From: Rothia mucilaginosa ATCC 25296
GTDB taxonomy: Bacteria > Actinomycetota > Actinomycetes > Actinomycetales > Micrococcaceae
Direction of reading: 5' to 3'
Length of the DNA stretch: 64,000 nucleotides
NCBI RefSeq assembly: GCF_000175615.1
Contig: NZ_ACVO01000003.1
Location: 36,744-100,743 of the forward strand
Shown: positions 41,041 through 50,899 of the stretch, in pieces
Numbering within the stretch: position 1 is the first letter of the stretch
How the letters are laid out: each line of letters starts with the position of its first letter
Translations under genes and position numbers: made by a program
The notes under the pieces: model-generated
Databases searched by the model: none
What the model was told of the DNA's origin: nothing
The model's input: only the letters and a program-made list of their open reading frames with translations

Positions 41041-44000
41041 TTATGCCTTGCGGCGGCGCATCACCAGAGCAGCACCCGCAATCAGAGCCACAGAAGCGAA
41101 AGCAACCAGCGGCATCACAGCATTAGCACCGGTGTTCGCCAAAGCGCCACGCGAAGAACCAGCATCGCTCTTAGCTACCGAGGAGCCACCGCCCAAATTA
41201 TCGGAGCCACCTGCAGAGGAGCCACCGTTCTTCACAGCCGAACCGGACTTATCAGCCTTCACAGCATCCGGAGCGGGCTTGGAGTCCTGTACACCGGTCT
41301 TAGCGTCAGACTTCGAATCAGACTGAGATGCCTGGTCCTTGGAGGTCTGATCCTTAGCCTCTGCGGTGTTCTCAGACTTAGCGTCAGACTTCTTATCCTC
41401 AGGCTTCGGGTCTGCAGGCTTCGGATCTGCAGGCTTCGGATCTGCAGGCTTCGGGTCAGCCGGCTTCGACTCCTCAGCCTTCACACCGGTCACCGTCGGG
41501 TAACCCGCAAACTGAAGCGAAGTCGGGGTGATACCCACCGGAGCTGCGCTCGCGTCGGTGTCCTTCACGCCAACCTTGAACTTCAGAATCGAGTTAGCCT
41601 TCAGCTGCTGAACCGATGCGGGAACGTCGTTACCCTGGCGATCCTTGGTGGGCAGGGTGGTGTACTCGCTGGCGGTGGTGATTTCGCCGGTGGTGCCGTT
41701 GAGCACGTAGGGCAGGGTCACCTTCTCGTCGCGGTCCTTCTTGTCAACAACCAGTACGGAGCCGTCCTTGAGCAGGGTCACGTCGTTCGCGGCTGCGCCG
41801 TTCATCTCAACCTCGCCGATGACCTCGTCAGCACGGCCGTCGAAGACAGCCACCTTGCCGGTACCGAAGTCGGTTACGTACACCAGGTCGCGGTCCTCAT
41901 CGTGCTCCAGAGCGAGCGCCTGGGTGCCGAACTTGACGAACTTCTTGAACTCGCCGGTGGTCAGGTCGTACACGGAAATACCGGAGTTGACGCCCTTCAC
42001 GCCCTGAGAAGAAACGTAAATCTCATTCAGCGAGTGGTCCACAGCAACGTCGGAGGGGCGAACCTCAACGGTGGAATCCTCACCCTGAGTCTGGATGGTC
42101 TTCTCAACCTTGAAGGTCTTGGTGTCCACGACGAAGAGCTTGCCGCCGGTGCGCTCGGGCACGTACAGCTTGCCGCCATCGAGGAACAGGTTCATGCTGA
42201 TGTAGCGGGTGCCGCCGTCGGGTGCGCCTTCGAGCTGAATCTTCTCAACCTGCTTGGTCTTCAGGTCAATCGCGGAGACGAAGAAGCGGCCGGTCACGAA
42301 CGCCTTACCGGACTCGTGGTCAACCAAAACGGAGCGGGGGTGCTCAATCCAGTTCGGGTCGTCTTTCTTCACGCCCTCGTTGCTCCAGATGAGCTTGAGG
42401 GTCTGCTGGTCGTACACTGCCACGGAGTTGTCGGTGGTGTTGGTAACCCAGACGGTGCCGTCCACGTCATCAACGGTCACGCCGTACGCGGAGGTGTAAC
42501 CGTACTGGCCCTTGTCGTTCTTCTTCACGGGCAGCTCGGCAAATGCCTCGGTCTTGAGGGTGTCTGCGTCCACGCGTGCCAGGGAGGAAGCGAGGCCGCC
42601 GCGTGCACCCACGGTGGGCACGAACAGCTTGTGGTTCTTCTTGGAGTAGCCAACTTGGAACTGGCCGGGCAGACCCTGAATGATGTTCGCAACGCTACCG
42701 TTTGCATCCACGGTGCGGTGTGCCTCGGTGGAGGGGGTGGTAGAGTCGGTTGCCTTGGTCTTGGTGGCGGTTGCCGGGTAGCCCTGGAACTCGCGGGTTT
42801 CGGGGGTGACCTGCTTGACCTCGGAGTTGTCGCCTGCGGTTGCGGTGACCTTGAACTTCAGGATGGAGTTCGCCTGAATCTCGGAGGTCTTGGCGGGAAC
42901 TTCGTTGCCCTGCTTGTCCTTAGAAGGCTTGCTGGTGACCTTATCTGAGGTGCTGACGGTGCCGGTGGTGCCGTCGAGGACGTAGGGCACGGTTGCGGTT
43001 GCGCCAGCCTGCTTGTCCACAGCGATAACGGAGCCGTTGGGCAGTACGACCAGGTCGTTTGCCTTGCCGCCGTTCATGGCGACCTCGGCAATCAGCTTGT
43101 CCGCTGCGCCGCCGTCAATCACGCCGACCTTGCCGGAACCGAAGTCGGTCACGTACACCAGGTCGTTGGCCTCATCGTTATCGAGCGAGAGCGCCTGGGT
43201 TCCGAAGGGGATGAACTTCTTGAACTCGTAGGTGGTCGCGTCGTACACGGATACACCGGAGTTCTCGCCCTTCACGCCTTGCGAAGAGACGTAAATTTCG
43301 TTCTGCGAGTGGTCAATAGCCACGTCGGAGGGGCGAACATCGCCGTCCTTATCGCCCTTCACAGAGATGGTCTTCTCGACCTTGAAGGTCTTGGTATCGA
43401 TCACGAAGAGTTTGCCGCCGGTACGTTCGGGCACGTACAGCTTGCCGCCGTCCACCAGAATGTTCATGCTGATGTAGCGGGTACCGCCATCGGGTGCGCC
43501 CTCAAGCTGAATCTTCTCAACCTGCTTGGTCTTCAGATCGATAGCCGAGACAAAGAAGCGACCGGTCACGAAAGCCTTACCCGACTCGTGATCGACACGC
43601 ACCTCGCGGGGGTGCTCAATCCAGTTCGGGTCGTCCTTGCTCAGACCCGCATTGGTCCACAGCTGCTTCATGGTCGCCTGATCGTACACGGCAACGGAGT
43701 TATCGCGGGTGCTGGTCACCCACACGGTACCTTCCTCGTCATCGACGGTGATACCGTACGCACCCTCGTAGGAGTAGCCCTTGTCGTTCTTGACGATGGG
43801 CAGCTCGGCAACTGCCTCAATCTTCAGGGAGTTTGCGTCAATACGAGCAATCGTAGAAACGTGCTCGTCGCGGTCAGCGGTGCCCGCAACCCAAATCTTG
43901 TTGGTCTTCTTGGAGTATGCGACCTGGAACTGGCCGGGCAGGCCCTGGGTGATCTTTGCCATCGCCTTATCGGTGATGGTGCGAGCGTCAGTGCTCTGGC

Positions 44001-44118
44001 TTGCCGCCGGGGTGGATTCTGCCGCGAACGATGCGGGGATGGTGGCAACGCCGGAAATTGCCAGTGCCAGCGATCCAACGGCGAGGCCCTTGAATGCCTT
44101 GCTTGAAGCGAGGTTCAT
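41041..44118 (-). CDS. LAxTG-anchored surface protein with two YncE-like propellers
   Basis: Protein of 1025 residues. Signal peptide (LAVGSLALAISGVATIPASFA). Two propeller domains of about 330 residues each lie near 50-385 and 480-820, separated by a domain with LKFKVTATAGDNSEVKQVTP. Long identical stretches between the two (EGAPDGGTRYISMN, LYVPERTGGKLFV) show internal duplication. The stalk has repeated PKPAD units, then Lys/Ser/Asp-rich sequence, the sorting signal LANTG, a membrane segment and RRRKA. YncE-type propellers are known as iron-repressed secreted proteins in enterobacteria. A role in iron or DNA/ligand binding here is unproven, but the operator-like site upstream points the same way. 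Confidence 0.93.
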   Translation of the reverse strand: MNLASSKAFKGLAVGSLALAISGVATIPASFAAESTPAASQSTDARTITDKAMAKITQGLPGQFQVAYSKKTNKIWVAGTADRDEHVSTIARIDANSLKIEAVAELPIVKNDKGYSYEGAYGITVDDEEGTVWVTSTRDNSVAVYDQATMKQLWTNAGLSKDDPNWIEHPREVRVDHESGKAFVTGRFFVSAIDLKTKQVEKIQLEGAPDGGTRYISMNILVDGGKLYVPERTGGKLFVIDTKTFKVEKTISVKGDKDGDVRPSDVAIDHSQNEIYVSSQGVKGENSGVSVYDATTYEFKKFIPFGTQALSLDNDEANDLVYVTDFGSGKVGVIDGGAADKLIAEVAMNGGKANDLVVLPNGSVIAVDKQAGATATVPYVLDGTTGTVSTSDKVTSKPSKDKQGNEVPAKTSEIQANSILKFKVTATAGDNSEVKQVTPETREFQGYPATATKTKATDSTTPSTEAHRTVDANGSVANIIQGLPGQFQVGYSKKNHKLFVPTVGARGGLASSLARVDADTLKTEAFAELPVKKNDKGQYGYTSAYGVTVDDVDGTVWVTNTTDNSVAVYDQQTLKLIWSNEGVKKDDPNWIEHPRSVLVDHESGKAFVTGRFFVSAIDLKTKQVEKIQLEGAPDGGTRYISMNLFLDGGKLYVPERTGGKLFVVDTKTFKVEKTIQTQGEDSTVEVRPSDVAVDHSLNEIYVSSQGVKGVNSGISVYDLTTGEFKKFVKFGTQALALEHDEDRDLVYVTDFGTGKVAVFDGRADEVIGEVEMNGAAANDVTLLKDGSVLVVDKKDRDEKVTLPYVLNGTTGEITTASEYTTLPTKDRQGNDVPASVQQLKANSILKFKVGVKDTDASAAPVGITPTSLQFAGYPTVTGVKAEESKPADPKPADPKPADPKPADPKPEDKKSDAKSENTAEAKDQTSKDQASQSDSKSDAKTGVQDSKPAPDAVKADKSGSAVKNGGSSAGGSDNLGGGSSVAKSDAGSSRGALANTGANAVMPLVAFASVALIAGAALVMRRRKA

Positions 44119-44255
44119 ATGTATGTCCTTTTTCGTGGGTGGCGCGTGAAGGTGCGTCTCTCCCCCACCGATGGGTGGTGAGGCGCCGCGTTTTTCCTGC
44201 TCTTTGGTATGGGTTTCGTGGGCCCATGAGGAAGGAAACTAGTCTTCACACAGTA

Positions 44256-44274
44256 TTAAGTAAGGCAACCTTTA
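44256..44274 (-). promoter_or_regulatory. Candidate DtxR/IdeR-type iron box
   Basis: TTAAGTAAGGCAACCTTTA matches 13 of 19 positions of the known TTAGGTTAGGCTAACCTAA consensus, counted by hand. It lies about 140 bases upstream of the two-propeller gene, next to a further TTACCT-N3-AGGTAA dyad at 44277-44291. Confidence 0.5.
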
Positions 44275-44404
44275 ACTTACCTTCTAGGTAATACTTACTT
44301 AGCGCACAGGATTTTGCAAGATTTTAGGCATATATAACGCAAAATTTCATATGCCAGGCACAGCCTGTCACTAAAACTCCCCGAGAAGCGGCAATACGGA
44401 GCAT

Positions 44405-44446
44405 GGCAAAACCCCCGCCTCCAGCAAAAGCCAGAAGACGGGGGTT
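44405..44446 (-). terminator. Terminator of Tat-SLH gene
   Basis: Minus strand: AACCCCCG / CGGGGGTT, then TTGCC. The region from here to 44255 shows nothing further. Confidence 0.75.
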
Positions 44447-44484
44447 CCACACACCCCAACACACGGTGCCGAGGTGACTAAAAA

Positions 44485-45564
44485 TTAGGAGACATACGAG
44501 AAGTCAGTGAACAGCAGGTTCTGCAGCTTGTAACGGCGAATGAAACGAGCCAACTCCGCGCGAGTAGTCGGCGCGGTCGGGTTGAACACACCCGAAGAAT
44601 CCAGCACGATATCGTTCGCGCCAGCCCACGCAACGTAACGGTGCAGAGTACCGGCACCCAGCACGTCGCGGAAACGAGAACCAGCAGCCTCGTTCATTTC
44701 AGTCAGCTGAACCTCCGCGTTGTACTGGAACAGCACAGCCACCAGCTCCTCGTGAGAAACCGGTGCGGTCGGGTCAATCTTGTCGCCACCAGTGAGCGGC
44801 TCGGTGATCTTGCGGTCACGAGCCCAGTGCAGCGCATTCGCGGTCGGGCGGCCTGCCGCATCCGCGAAGGGGGCAACCTCAGAGTTTTCGCTCACGCCAG
44901 CGTGACCAGCAGCGTGGTTCAGCAGAGCAATAAGCTCCTCACGGGTCACAGGGCGGTCCGGCTCAAACGCGCCAGACTGCGGGTTCGGCATCAGCCACTT
45001 CTTCTGGTTCGCCATACGGATATCCTCAGCGAACGGGTGGCTCCCCGGAACATCCTCGAAAGAGGTCTTCAGGATCTTAGTCTCAGCCACGGGGATGCGC
45101 GCAGCAATCTGGTGGGCAATCTCCTGACCCCACGGGTCGGAGCAAATATCCAGCTGCAGGGCGTGCTCGACACCCTCACCCTGCATCAGCTCGATGGGGA
45201 ACTGGTCGCTACCGCTGAAGCTGTCAGCGTCACCGTCAAATTCGGGGGTGAGCGGCCAGGAGCGCAGAGTTTCGAAAGAGTCGTTACGAACGTAGCCGTG
45301 GCGTACGGTCAGAGTGGTGCCTTCGGTGAGGAATTCGCGTAGACCGTGTGCAGTGTAGTTGACGGTCATACCGGTTTCAGTGATGGTGGCACGCTGAATG
45401 ACGAGGCGCGGGCCTTTAGTTTCCTCGGTTGCCGGGGCAATGTTGGTGGGTGCTTCGTCAGCCTGCGCGGCCTGTGCCTGCAGGGTCAGTGCGCCTGCAG
45501 CAGCAGCGGCGGAAGCACCCTTTACAAAGAATCGTCGTGAGAGTCGATGGTTAATCAAGGGCAT
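44485..45564 (-). CDS. Tat-exported SLH-domain protein
   Basis: Protein of 359 residues. N-terminus MPLINHRLSRRFFVKGASAA carries a clear twin-Arg motif (SRRFFVK), then an Ala-rich core ending QAQAAQA (about residue 35), so Tat export of a folded protein is predicted. Residues 50-165 form one beta-rich domain (LVIQRATITETGMTVNYTAH). Residues 165-350 are an SLH triplet: FEDVPGSHPFAEDIRMANQK, then TREELIALLNHAAGHAGV, then FRDVLGAGTLHRYVAWAGAN. It differs strongly from the 1-26 kb family in sequence and signal type, so it is not part of that expansion. Gene order places it beside the propeller genes, all on the minus strand, each with its own terminator. Confidence 0.92.
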   Translation of the reverse strand: MPLINHRLSRRFFVKGASAAAAAGALTLQAQAAQADEAPTNIAPATEETKGPRLVIQRATITETGMTVNYTAHGLREFLTEGTTLTVRHGYVRNDSFETLRSWPLTPEFDGDADSFSGSDQFPIELMQGEGVEHALQLDICSDPWGQEIAHQIAARIPVAETKILKTSFEDVPGSHPFAEDIRMANQKKWLMPNPQSGAFEPDRPVTREELIALLNHAAGHAGVSENSEVAPFADAAGRPTANALHWARDRKITEPLTGGDKIDPTAPVSHEELVAVLFQYNAEVQLTEMNEAAGSRFRDVLGAGTLHRYVAWAGANDIVLDSSGVFNPTAPTTRAELARFIRRYKLQNLLFTDFSYVS

Positions 45565-46051
45565 GATTGTCCTATTCAGTTCTTGTTTGAGTTGAGTGAG
45601 TTACGGGTGGCAGGACGCGCGGACAGCGGCGTAAACGGTGAGTGAGGCCGATACGTGAGGTTCCCTCCCCTGTGTGCGTGAGTGAGACGCAGTGTACGGG
45701 GTGCGGGTGTCTGTCGGGCGGATGCGCGGTGAGTGAGACCGGCACGGTTCCCTGACCCAGTCATCTAGCGTACCTTAAGGTCCCCTTTAAAGCGAAGACG
45801 AAACGGCGGTGATTTTACGCCCATTTTCGATGCTCAACGAAATAGGGGCGATATCTGGCAAGGTTTACCGGAAGTTGGTATGGGTTCTTGATGGGGTGAT
45901 TTTGAATTACCCAATGCCGCGGTGTTCCGAGATGTGGAATATGTGGGTTTCTGAAGTTTTATGTGTGACACGCCGTTTCAAACCCTTTTCAAAGAGTTAT
46001 AGTTATTGGTACCCTATCACTGTTCCTATATCCTCAACAAAGGAGTTACCC
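45565..46051. other. Divergent intergenic region
   Basis: Between the Tat-SLH gene and the transporter gene. It contains three near-identical GTGAGTGAG(G/A) units at 45638, 45678 and 45729, plus a shorter GAGTGAG near 45592. A perfect ten-base palindrome, ACCTTAAGGT, lies at 45772-45781. No riboswitch that I know was recognised before the transporter. Confidence 0.5.
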
Positions 46052-46807
46052 ATGGAGGCCAAGGAATTCTCATACGAGAAGGCTCTCCTCTTTTTCGCCA
46101 AGTCCAAGTACGCCGACCTTTTCGGCGTAGCACTGGTTATCGCCATCGCAATCGCCTCAGGATACCTGAGCACCAACCTCGCCAAATACGTCGACTGGGG
46201 CCCGATTACGGCCTTCATTCCCCTCGGCGTAATCTCCGTGATTAACGTGGGTATTTCAATGATGTCTACCCGCCTGACCGGCCGCCTCTCAAACGTCGGC
46301 AACGTGCTCGGCATTATTAACACGGCGCTGTCTGGCGCGATTGACTACATTCTGGGCAACAAGGCAGCAATCATCACCTACCCGGTCACTTTCATCGTGT
46401 ACACCTTCGCGATTCGTAGGTGGCAGAACTCCGAACGCGGCAAGGCAATGGAACCGCCGACCGGCGCGAAGGGTCAGCTGATTATTGGCGGCATTGTGGC
46501 CGGTTCGTTCGCGTTCTCCCTGATTGCGAACTACATTGGCTACGGCGGCAAGACCTCGTTCCTGTTCTGGATCACGACCGTAGTGTTTGGACTGTCCCTG
46601 TCAGCAAACATTCTGAACGCGCTCAAGCTCACGATGCAGTGGCAATTCTGGTTCCTGTACAACACCGTGCAGTGCATAAAGGCGCTGACCCAGGGCAACT
46701 TCGCGAACGTCGGCAAGTACATCTTCTACATCATCAACAGCGTGGCAGCACTGCTGCTGTGGACCCGAAATGGCACCGCAGCCAAGGGCACCGTGGCGGT
46801 GGCGTAA
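46052..46807 (+). CDS. pnuC: PnuC-family nicotinamide riboside transporter
   Basis: Protein of 251 residues, typical for PnuC. It has about seven membrane helices (for example DLFGVALVIAIAIASGYLST, AFIPLGVISVINVGISMM, IIGGIVAGSFAFSLIANYIG), and the C-terminal part WQFWFLYNTVQCIKALTQGN followed by YIFYIINSVAALLLW matches the Trp/Asn substrate-site region of PnuC. The family imports nicotinamide riboside, or related vitamins in some branches, by facilitated diffusion, with cytoplasmic phosphorylation trapping the substrate. No NadR or kinase gene is adjacent, so the exact substrate is inferred from the family. Start fixed by AAAGGAG seven bases before the ATG; an upstream extension has no ribosome-binding site. 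Confidence 0.85.
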   Translation: MEAKEFSYEKALLFFAKSKYADLFGVALVIAIAIASGYLSTNLAKYVDWGPITAFIPLGVISVINVGISMMSTRLTGRLSNVGNVLGIINTALSGAIDYILGNKAAIITYPVTFIVYTFAIRRWQNSERGKAMEPPTGAKGQLIIGGIVAGSFAFSLIANYIGYGGKTSFLFWITTVVFGLSLSANILNALKLTMQWQFWFLYNTVQCIKALTQGNFANVGKYIFYIINSVAALLLWTRNGTAAKGTVAVA

Positions 46808-46877
46808 GGGGCGGTTCCCTAGCGCACCAGCTACCGCATATCAACCCAGCGATATGTAGGCACTCATAATAGATAGA

Positions 46878-46917
46878 GGGAGGGGCCCTCCGGCAATACG
46901 ACCGGAGGGCCCCTCCC
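46878..46917. terminator. Bidirectional terminator between pnuC and cas operon
   Basis: Perfect 16-pair stem GGGAGGGGCCCTCCGG / CCGGAGGGCCCCTCCC with an 8-base loop between convergent genes; no T-run. Confidence 0.75.
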
Positions 46918-46961
46918 CTGCATTGTGCGGGCATATTTGCCAGCTTTGATAAGCGGCTAGG

Positions 46962-48026
46962 TTAGCCCAGCGGAATCGCGCTACCCTTCAGAACCTGACG
47001 CTCAGGAGCCGAATCACTACCCACCTTCGCGATGGGGAAAGCAACAAACGCCTGAACGCCCTTCTCACGAAGAATCGCCTTCTCATCCGCCAACTCGGAC
47101 ACGAAAATGTCAGAGCTCAAAGAGCCGCGTTCCATCGCCTTACCAACCTCGTCAACCACCCTACGGTAGGGGTGGCTGCGCAGCACGGTTCGCAACCGGG
47201 CGGGCGTAACCCTTCCGGAGGATACCGGAAGCACCATGAGCCGCGGGTGCAAAGCGTTGTACGGGTACGCACCGGGGGTCACGCCAATCCGGTGGATCTG
47301 GTGAATCACCGGGAAATTCGCAATACCCACCAGTGCACAGAAGGCGAGCGCGGTATCGGTCGGCTGCGGGACGGTGAAACCAGTTCCGGTTCGGGATTCC
47401 GGCTTATTATCCAGCGAGTCGTACAGGGTCTGCCCGGTAATGCCGCTGAGCATCGCGGAAGGTTCCCAGGTGGCCAGGTCCGCGCACATCAGGCGCAGGC
47501 GGTCCTTGACGAATTCCTGGCCTTTGTTGCGAGTTTTCATCTCCCAGCGGGATGCACCGTGGTCGGGGCGAGGAGCCTTGGCTTCAAAACGCCAGTAGGC
47601 AGGTTCGCCCAGGCCAGCAATCCACAGAAGGGACAGCAGGTCGTCACGTTCCATCAGCGCATCCAGATGAGCCTGTCGGGTCTTCTGATGAGAGGCCCAA
47701 TCGTCCGGGTACTTCTCCGCGTCAATTCCGCGAATACGCGGTGAGAACGGGGAGAAAACAGCGGTTTCCTTACCCGAACCGTAGGACTGGTCGACGTTCA
47801 CCCAGCTGTCTTCAACGGCCAAGGAAGAAACGTAGGAGTGCACGCACTCGGCAATTTCTTCTTCTGACACGCCTTCAGCATGCATCTGGGCGCGCGGCTG
47901 ACCTTCCTGAGACCAGCCGACAGTAACGGTTCCGGGGTGCTTCTGCTCAACCATCAGGGACAGCCCGTAGAGGGCAAAATGGGTCAATGCCGAGGTGTAG
48001 TCACCGGCAATAGTCAACGTTGCCAT
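46962..48026 (-). CDS. csb3: CRISPR type I-G protein Csb3
   Basis: Protein of 354 residues and last gene of the interference operon. The position after cas3, and the company of Csb1 and Csb2, identify it as the Csb3 (Cas8-like, GSU0052-type) subunit of the I-G/I-U complex. The sequence itself (ALTHFALYGLSLMVEQ near residue 14, LLWIAGLGEPAYWRFEAKAP near 134, GYRRV-type C-terminus) agrees with what I recall of the family but has no catalytic motif. It would take the place of the large subunit, since no Csx17 gene is present. Start overlaps the cas3 stop by one base (TAATG), showing translational coupling. Confidence 0.8.
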   Translation of the reverse strand: MATLTIAGDYTSALTHFALYGLSLMVEQKHPGTVTVGWSQEGQPRAQMHAEGVSEEEIAECVHSYVSSLAVEDSWVNVDQSYGSGKETAVFSPFSPRIRGIDAEKYPDDWASHQKTRQAHLDALMERDDLLSLLWIAGLGEPAYWRFEAKAPRPDHGASRWEMKTRNKGQEFVKDRLRLMCADLATWEPSAMLSGITGQTLYDSLDNKPESRTGTGFTVPQPTDTALAFCALVGIANFPVIHQIHRIGVTPGAYPYNALHPRLMVLPVSSGRVTPARLRTVLRSHPYRRVVDEVGKAMERGSLSSDIFVSELADEKAILREKGVQAFVAFPIAKVGSDSAPERQVLKGSAIPLG

Positions 48027-50899
48027 TAGTGTCCCTCCCGTGAAATCTGAGCGTCTGCTGCGCGTTCGACGGCCTCAAGGTAGGCAGTAGCGTACGGGCC
48101 GTAGGTGCGGCTCGTCTGCTCCATGAGGTTATCCCAGTAGCCGACGTTGAAGAGTCGGGTCGCCTGTTCCTTGAGCGCTTCGTAGTCCGTTCCCTCGGGC
48201 AGGTAGCCTTCCTTGAGCAGGAAGCCTGCGTCGTGAGCGAAGGAGAACCGGCCGTGACCGTGACTGCAGCCAATGATGCGCAATACTAGGTCGCGGTGCT
48301 CCCCCACCTTTTCGGGCGAGGCGGCAACCATGAGCGCGGACAGCTGCTCGTGACGCCAGCCCCTCGGCAGGGCGCTACGGCTACGGGCGCGGTACGCCTC
48401 TGCCACGGAACGGTGGCCGCTCTTGGCGAGCGCCTCCGCTTCCGGGTCTGCACCTAGCATCTGCTGGAAGCGCAGGTCACGTTTACCCTCGTCGTGGTAC
48501 TTTGCAGCCAGTTCCAGGGCCTCCGAGAATTCCGGCGCCAGGCCGAGGTTCTCGGCAAGCTGACGGGTACGCTCAGCAACGTCGTTCTGGTGGTCGTCCA
48601 GAAGAACGGGACCAGCCAACACCAGCTCCTGAGCAATATCGGAACCTTCAACAGACTTTTTCTCGGTCGCATTGGTCACTTTGGCGTACCAAGAGATAAC
48701 TTCCTGGCCGCCCTCAGCCTCGGTAGAAAGCTCAGAAGCAATCACCTTCTGGCCGTCCGAAGCTTGGCTGTCAAGCAGTTCTGCTGCTTCTTCGGGTGAG
48801 AGGCCCAGGTATTTCCTGAAGTGTTCCTCACGGTCCGCGCACTTATCATACACGTAGAGCTCGGCCACGCAGAGCTCATCATCATCGAGGAAGGGCACAG
48901 CCTCCAGCTTGTCCTTCGTGGAGGGAAGCTCACGCTGAGTCACGGCAATGCCTTGGTTCGTGAACGGAACACTGCCCGTGTCAAGAAGCAGGACGTCACC
49001 GGGGGCCAACGACTGGTTGCTCTCATCGCCGTGGTCAGCGTCCTGCCACAGGGAAATTTCACCCTGACGGTAAAGGAATTTACGCGGCTTCACGCCGTGC
49101 TCATCCTGGTAGTCCAGAATCTCCTGGAGAATCTTCAGATTCGCGGGGAAGGTTTCCCGGTCGCTCGGTGCAAAGTAGCTGGTCTTGAGAATCTCCATGG
49201 CGGCAGAAGTGTTGCTCGGCAGGTTATCGCGCACGATAACACCACCCATTGCGGTTTCTGCATCCAGGGAGTCGTGCAGCCATAGGTCAAGGTCCGGCTC
49301 ATCGTAGGGATTCTCGTCGGTACGCGAGAATTCCAGCAGGTCAGACCATTCCGGGCGCTGGTAGAGCAGGCGCTCCGGGGAGGACTGCACCGGCGGGTTC
49401 TTCACCATTGCAGCAGGGTTTACCGACGGGTTCTCAGCACCGTTGAGCGCTTCGAGCCATGCATACGCATTGCTCAGGTCGACTGCCCTGTAGGGCGGCG
49501 CGTCCTTCTTTACCAAGTCACCGCTCGCAGGCTCAATAACGACGACCTTAGAATCCTTACGGCGACCCAGACGGTTAACACGTCCGAAGCGCTGTGCCAA
49601 GGAGGAAGCCGGCGCTAGCTCGGTCACCAGGTCAGCAAAGTCAACATCGATACCGACTTCGAGAGTCTGGGTGGCCACAACAACCTTCACGGACTCATCA
49701 CCGCGGGTACTGAAGAGGTTAGGGTGGTCCTCCTGCAGATTCTCCAGGTCGTACGGGCGCTTGCGTCCTACGAGAAGCTGAACCTCTTCCTTTCCAAGCA
49801 CCTTATCCTTGGTGAGTTTCTCCTTGATGGCGATAGCCGTCCGCACATGGTTGACAATACAGCCGACAGTGTGGGCTTCTTCGGAACCTTCGCTCGCCTC
49901 ACGGTGAGCAAGACGCTCCATAATGGCGTCCACAGCAGCATTCACGGTCGCAGGGTTACCGGGCTTGCCGTCCCACTTATCAATGGGACGAAGCACCAGT
50001 TCCTTCTGCGAGTAGACACGGCGGTGCAGCTCTTTATCATTCGGGCTATCGAGAGCCTCAATGTCAACGCCCAGGGTGTTCGATTCGCTGTCCTCAGTTG
50101 AAGGGGTAGCGGTCGTCTCGACCACCTGCAGGGTGGGAACGCCCAGGTTGACCTCGCGCTTCTGCAACTCGGCAATACGCTGAGTGGTGTGCAGTAGCTG
50201 ACGGTTCATGTGAGCCTCGTCGAGCACCATGACGGTGTCCATGGTCAGCAGGGCGGTCTCACGCGGGCGGGCAGCCATGGTGCTACCGTAGCCACGGAAG
50301 AGCGCTCGCGAACCGTACATATCCGGGGTTGCGGCGATGATTGCGCAGGCCGAAATGTCGGTGACCGGCAGGTTGCGGTTCGAGAGTTCGCCACGGATGT
50401 GACCAGTCTCGAAGGGGGCACGCCCCTGCTTGTCGTTGCGGGTCTGGAAGCTCTGGAGAGCTTCAGCAACCCTACGCAGAATATCGGGCTCACCGGATCC
50501 ATCAGCGAGCGCGTCCTCCATACATTCGAGAATCTTGTCGGCACGGGTTGCCTGGCTGTCGACCAGCGCACGACGTCCCACGGTCACACAGAGGCGACGG
50601 GGAACGCGTGGCGCGGCGCCAACCGCGGCGAGCGCATTCGCGAAGAGGTGGATATCCACCACGGAGGACTTACCGGAGCCGGTCGGCGCGTTAATACGTT
50701 CCGGCCATACGCCGTACTCGCAAATGTGGTCGAGTACCTCTTCCTGCCAGCTGAAGGGGTAGTGCTCTCGCTTTTCTTTGGGCGCGTCGTTAGGTGCGGC
50801 GCTGTTATGTGCGGCATCAAGCGCAGCATCAAGTGCGGCAAAGAAGGCACCGAATTCTTCACGAGTGATGGAGGGCAACGTGGTAGCGGGGCTAGTCAT
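48026..50899 (-). CDS. cas3: CRISPR helicase-nuclease Cas3 (type I-G, HD at C-terminus)
   Basis: Protein of 957 residues. The helicase comes first: Walker A INAPTGSGKSSVVD (about residue 50), DEAHMNRQLL (motif II, about 230), ATQTLEVGIDVDFADLV and QRFGRVNRLGR (motifs V and VI, about 420-460). The HD nuclease comes last: LLDDHQNDVAERT (about 785), AAKYHDEGKRDLRF (metal-binding HD, about 820), GWRHEQLSALMV and SHGHGRFS. This order, opposite to the usual HD-first Cas3, is typical for subtype I-G. It unwinds and degrades target DNA after recognition by the crRNA complex. The start ATG overlaps the csb2 stop by eight bases; an ATG nine codons upstream has no support. Confidence 0.95.
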   Translation of the reverse strand: MTSPATTLPSITREEFGAFFAALDAALDAAHNSAAPNDAPKEKREHYPFSWQEEVLDHICEYGVWPERINAPTGSGKSSVVDIHLFANALAAVGAAPRVPRRLCVTVGRRALVDSQATRADKILECMEDALADGSGEPDILRRVAEALQSFQTRNDKQGRAPFETGHIRGELSNRNLPVTDISACAIIAATPDMYGSRALFRGYGSTMAARPRETALLTMDTVMVLDEAHMNRQLLHTTQRIAELQKREVNLGVPTLQVVETTATPSTEDSESNTLGVDIEALDSPNDKELHRRVYSQKELVLRPIDKWDGKPGNPATVNAAVDAIMERLAHREASEGSEEAHTVGCIVNHVRTAIAIKEKLTKDKVLGKEEVQLLVGRKRPYDLENLQEDHPNLFSTRGDESVKVVVATQTLEVGIDVDFADLVTELAPASSLAQRFGRVNRLGRRKDSKVVVIEPASGDLVKKDAPPYRAVDLSNAYAWLEALNGAENPSVNPAAMVKNPPVQSSPERLLYQRPEWSDLLEFSRTDENPYDEPDLDLWLHDSLDAETAMGGVIVRDNLPSNTSAAMEILKTSYFAPSDRETFPANLKILQEILDYQDEHGVKPRKFLYRQGEISLWQDADHGDESNQSLAPGDVLLLDTGSVPFTNQGIAVTQRELPSTKDKLEAVPFLDDDELCVAELYVYDKCADREEHFRKYLGLSPEEAAELLDSQASDGQKVIASELSTEAEGGQEVISWYAKVTNATEKKSVEGSDIAQELVLAGPVLLDDHQNDVAERTRQLAENLGLAPEFSEALELAAKYHDEGKRDLRFQQMLGADPEAEALAKSGHRSVAEAYRARSRSALPRGWRHEQLSALMVAASPEKVGEHRDLVLRIIGCSHGHGRFSFAHDAGFLLKEGYLPEGTDYEALKEQATRLFNVGYWDNLMEQTSRTYGPYATAYLEAVERAADAQISREGH

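Noticed and set aside
45782..46051. Riboswitch before pnuC
   Set aside because: Looked for compact pseudoknot or NAD-type motifs before the start; no conserved core could be recognised by eye.
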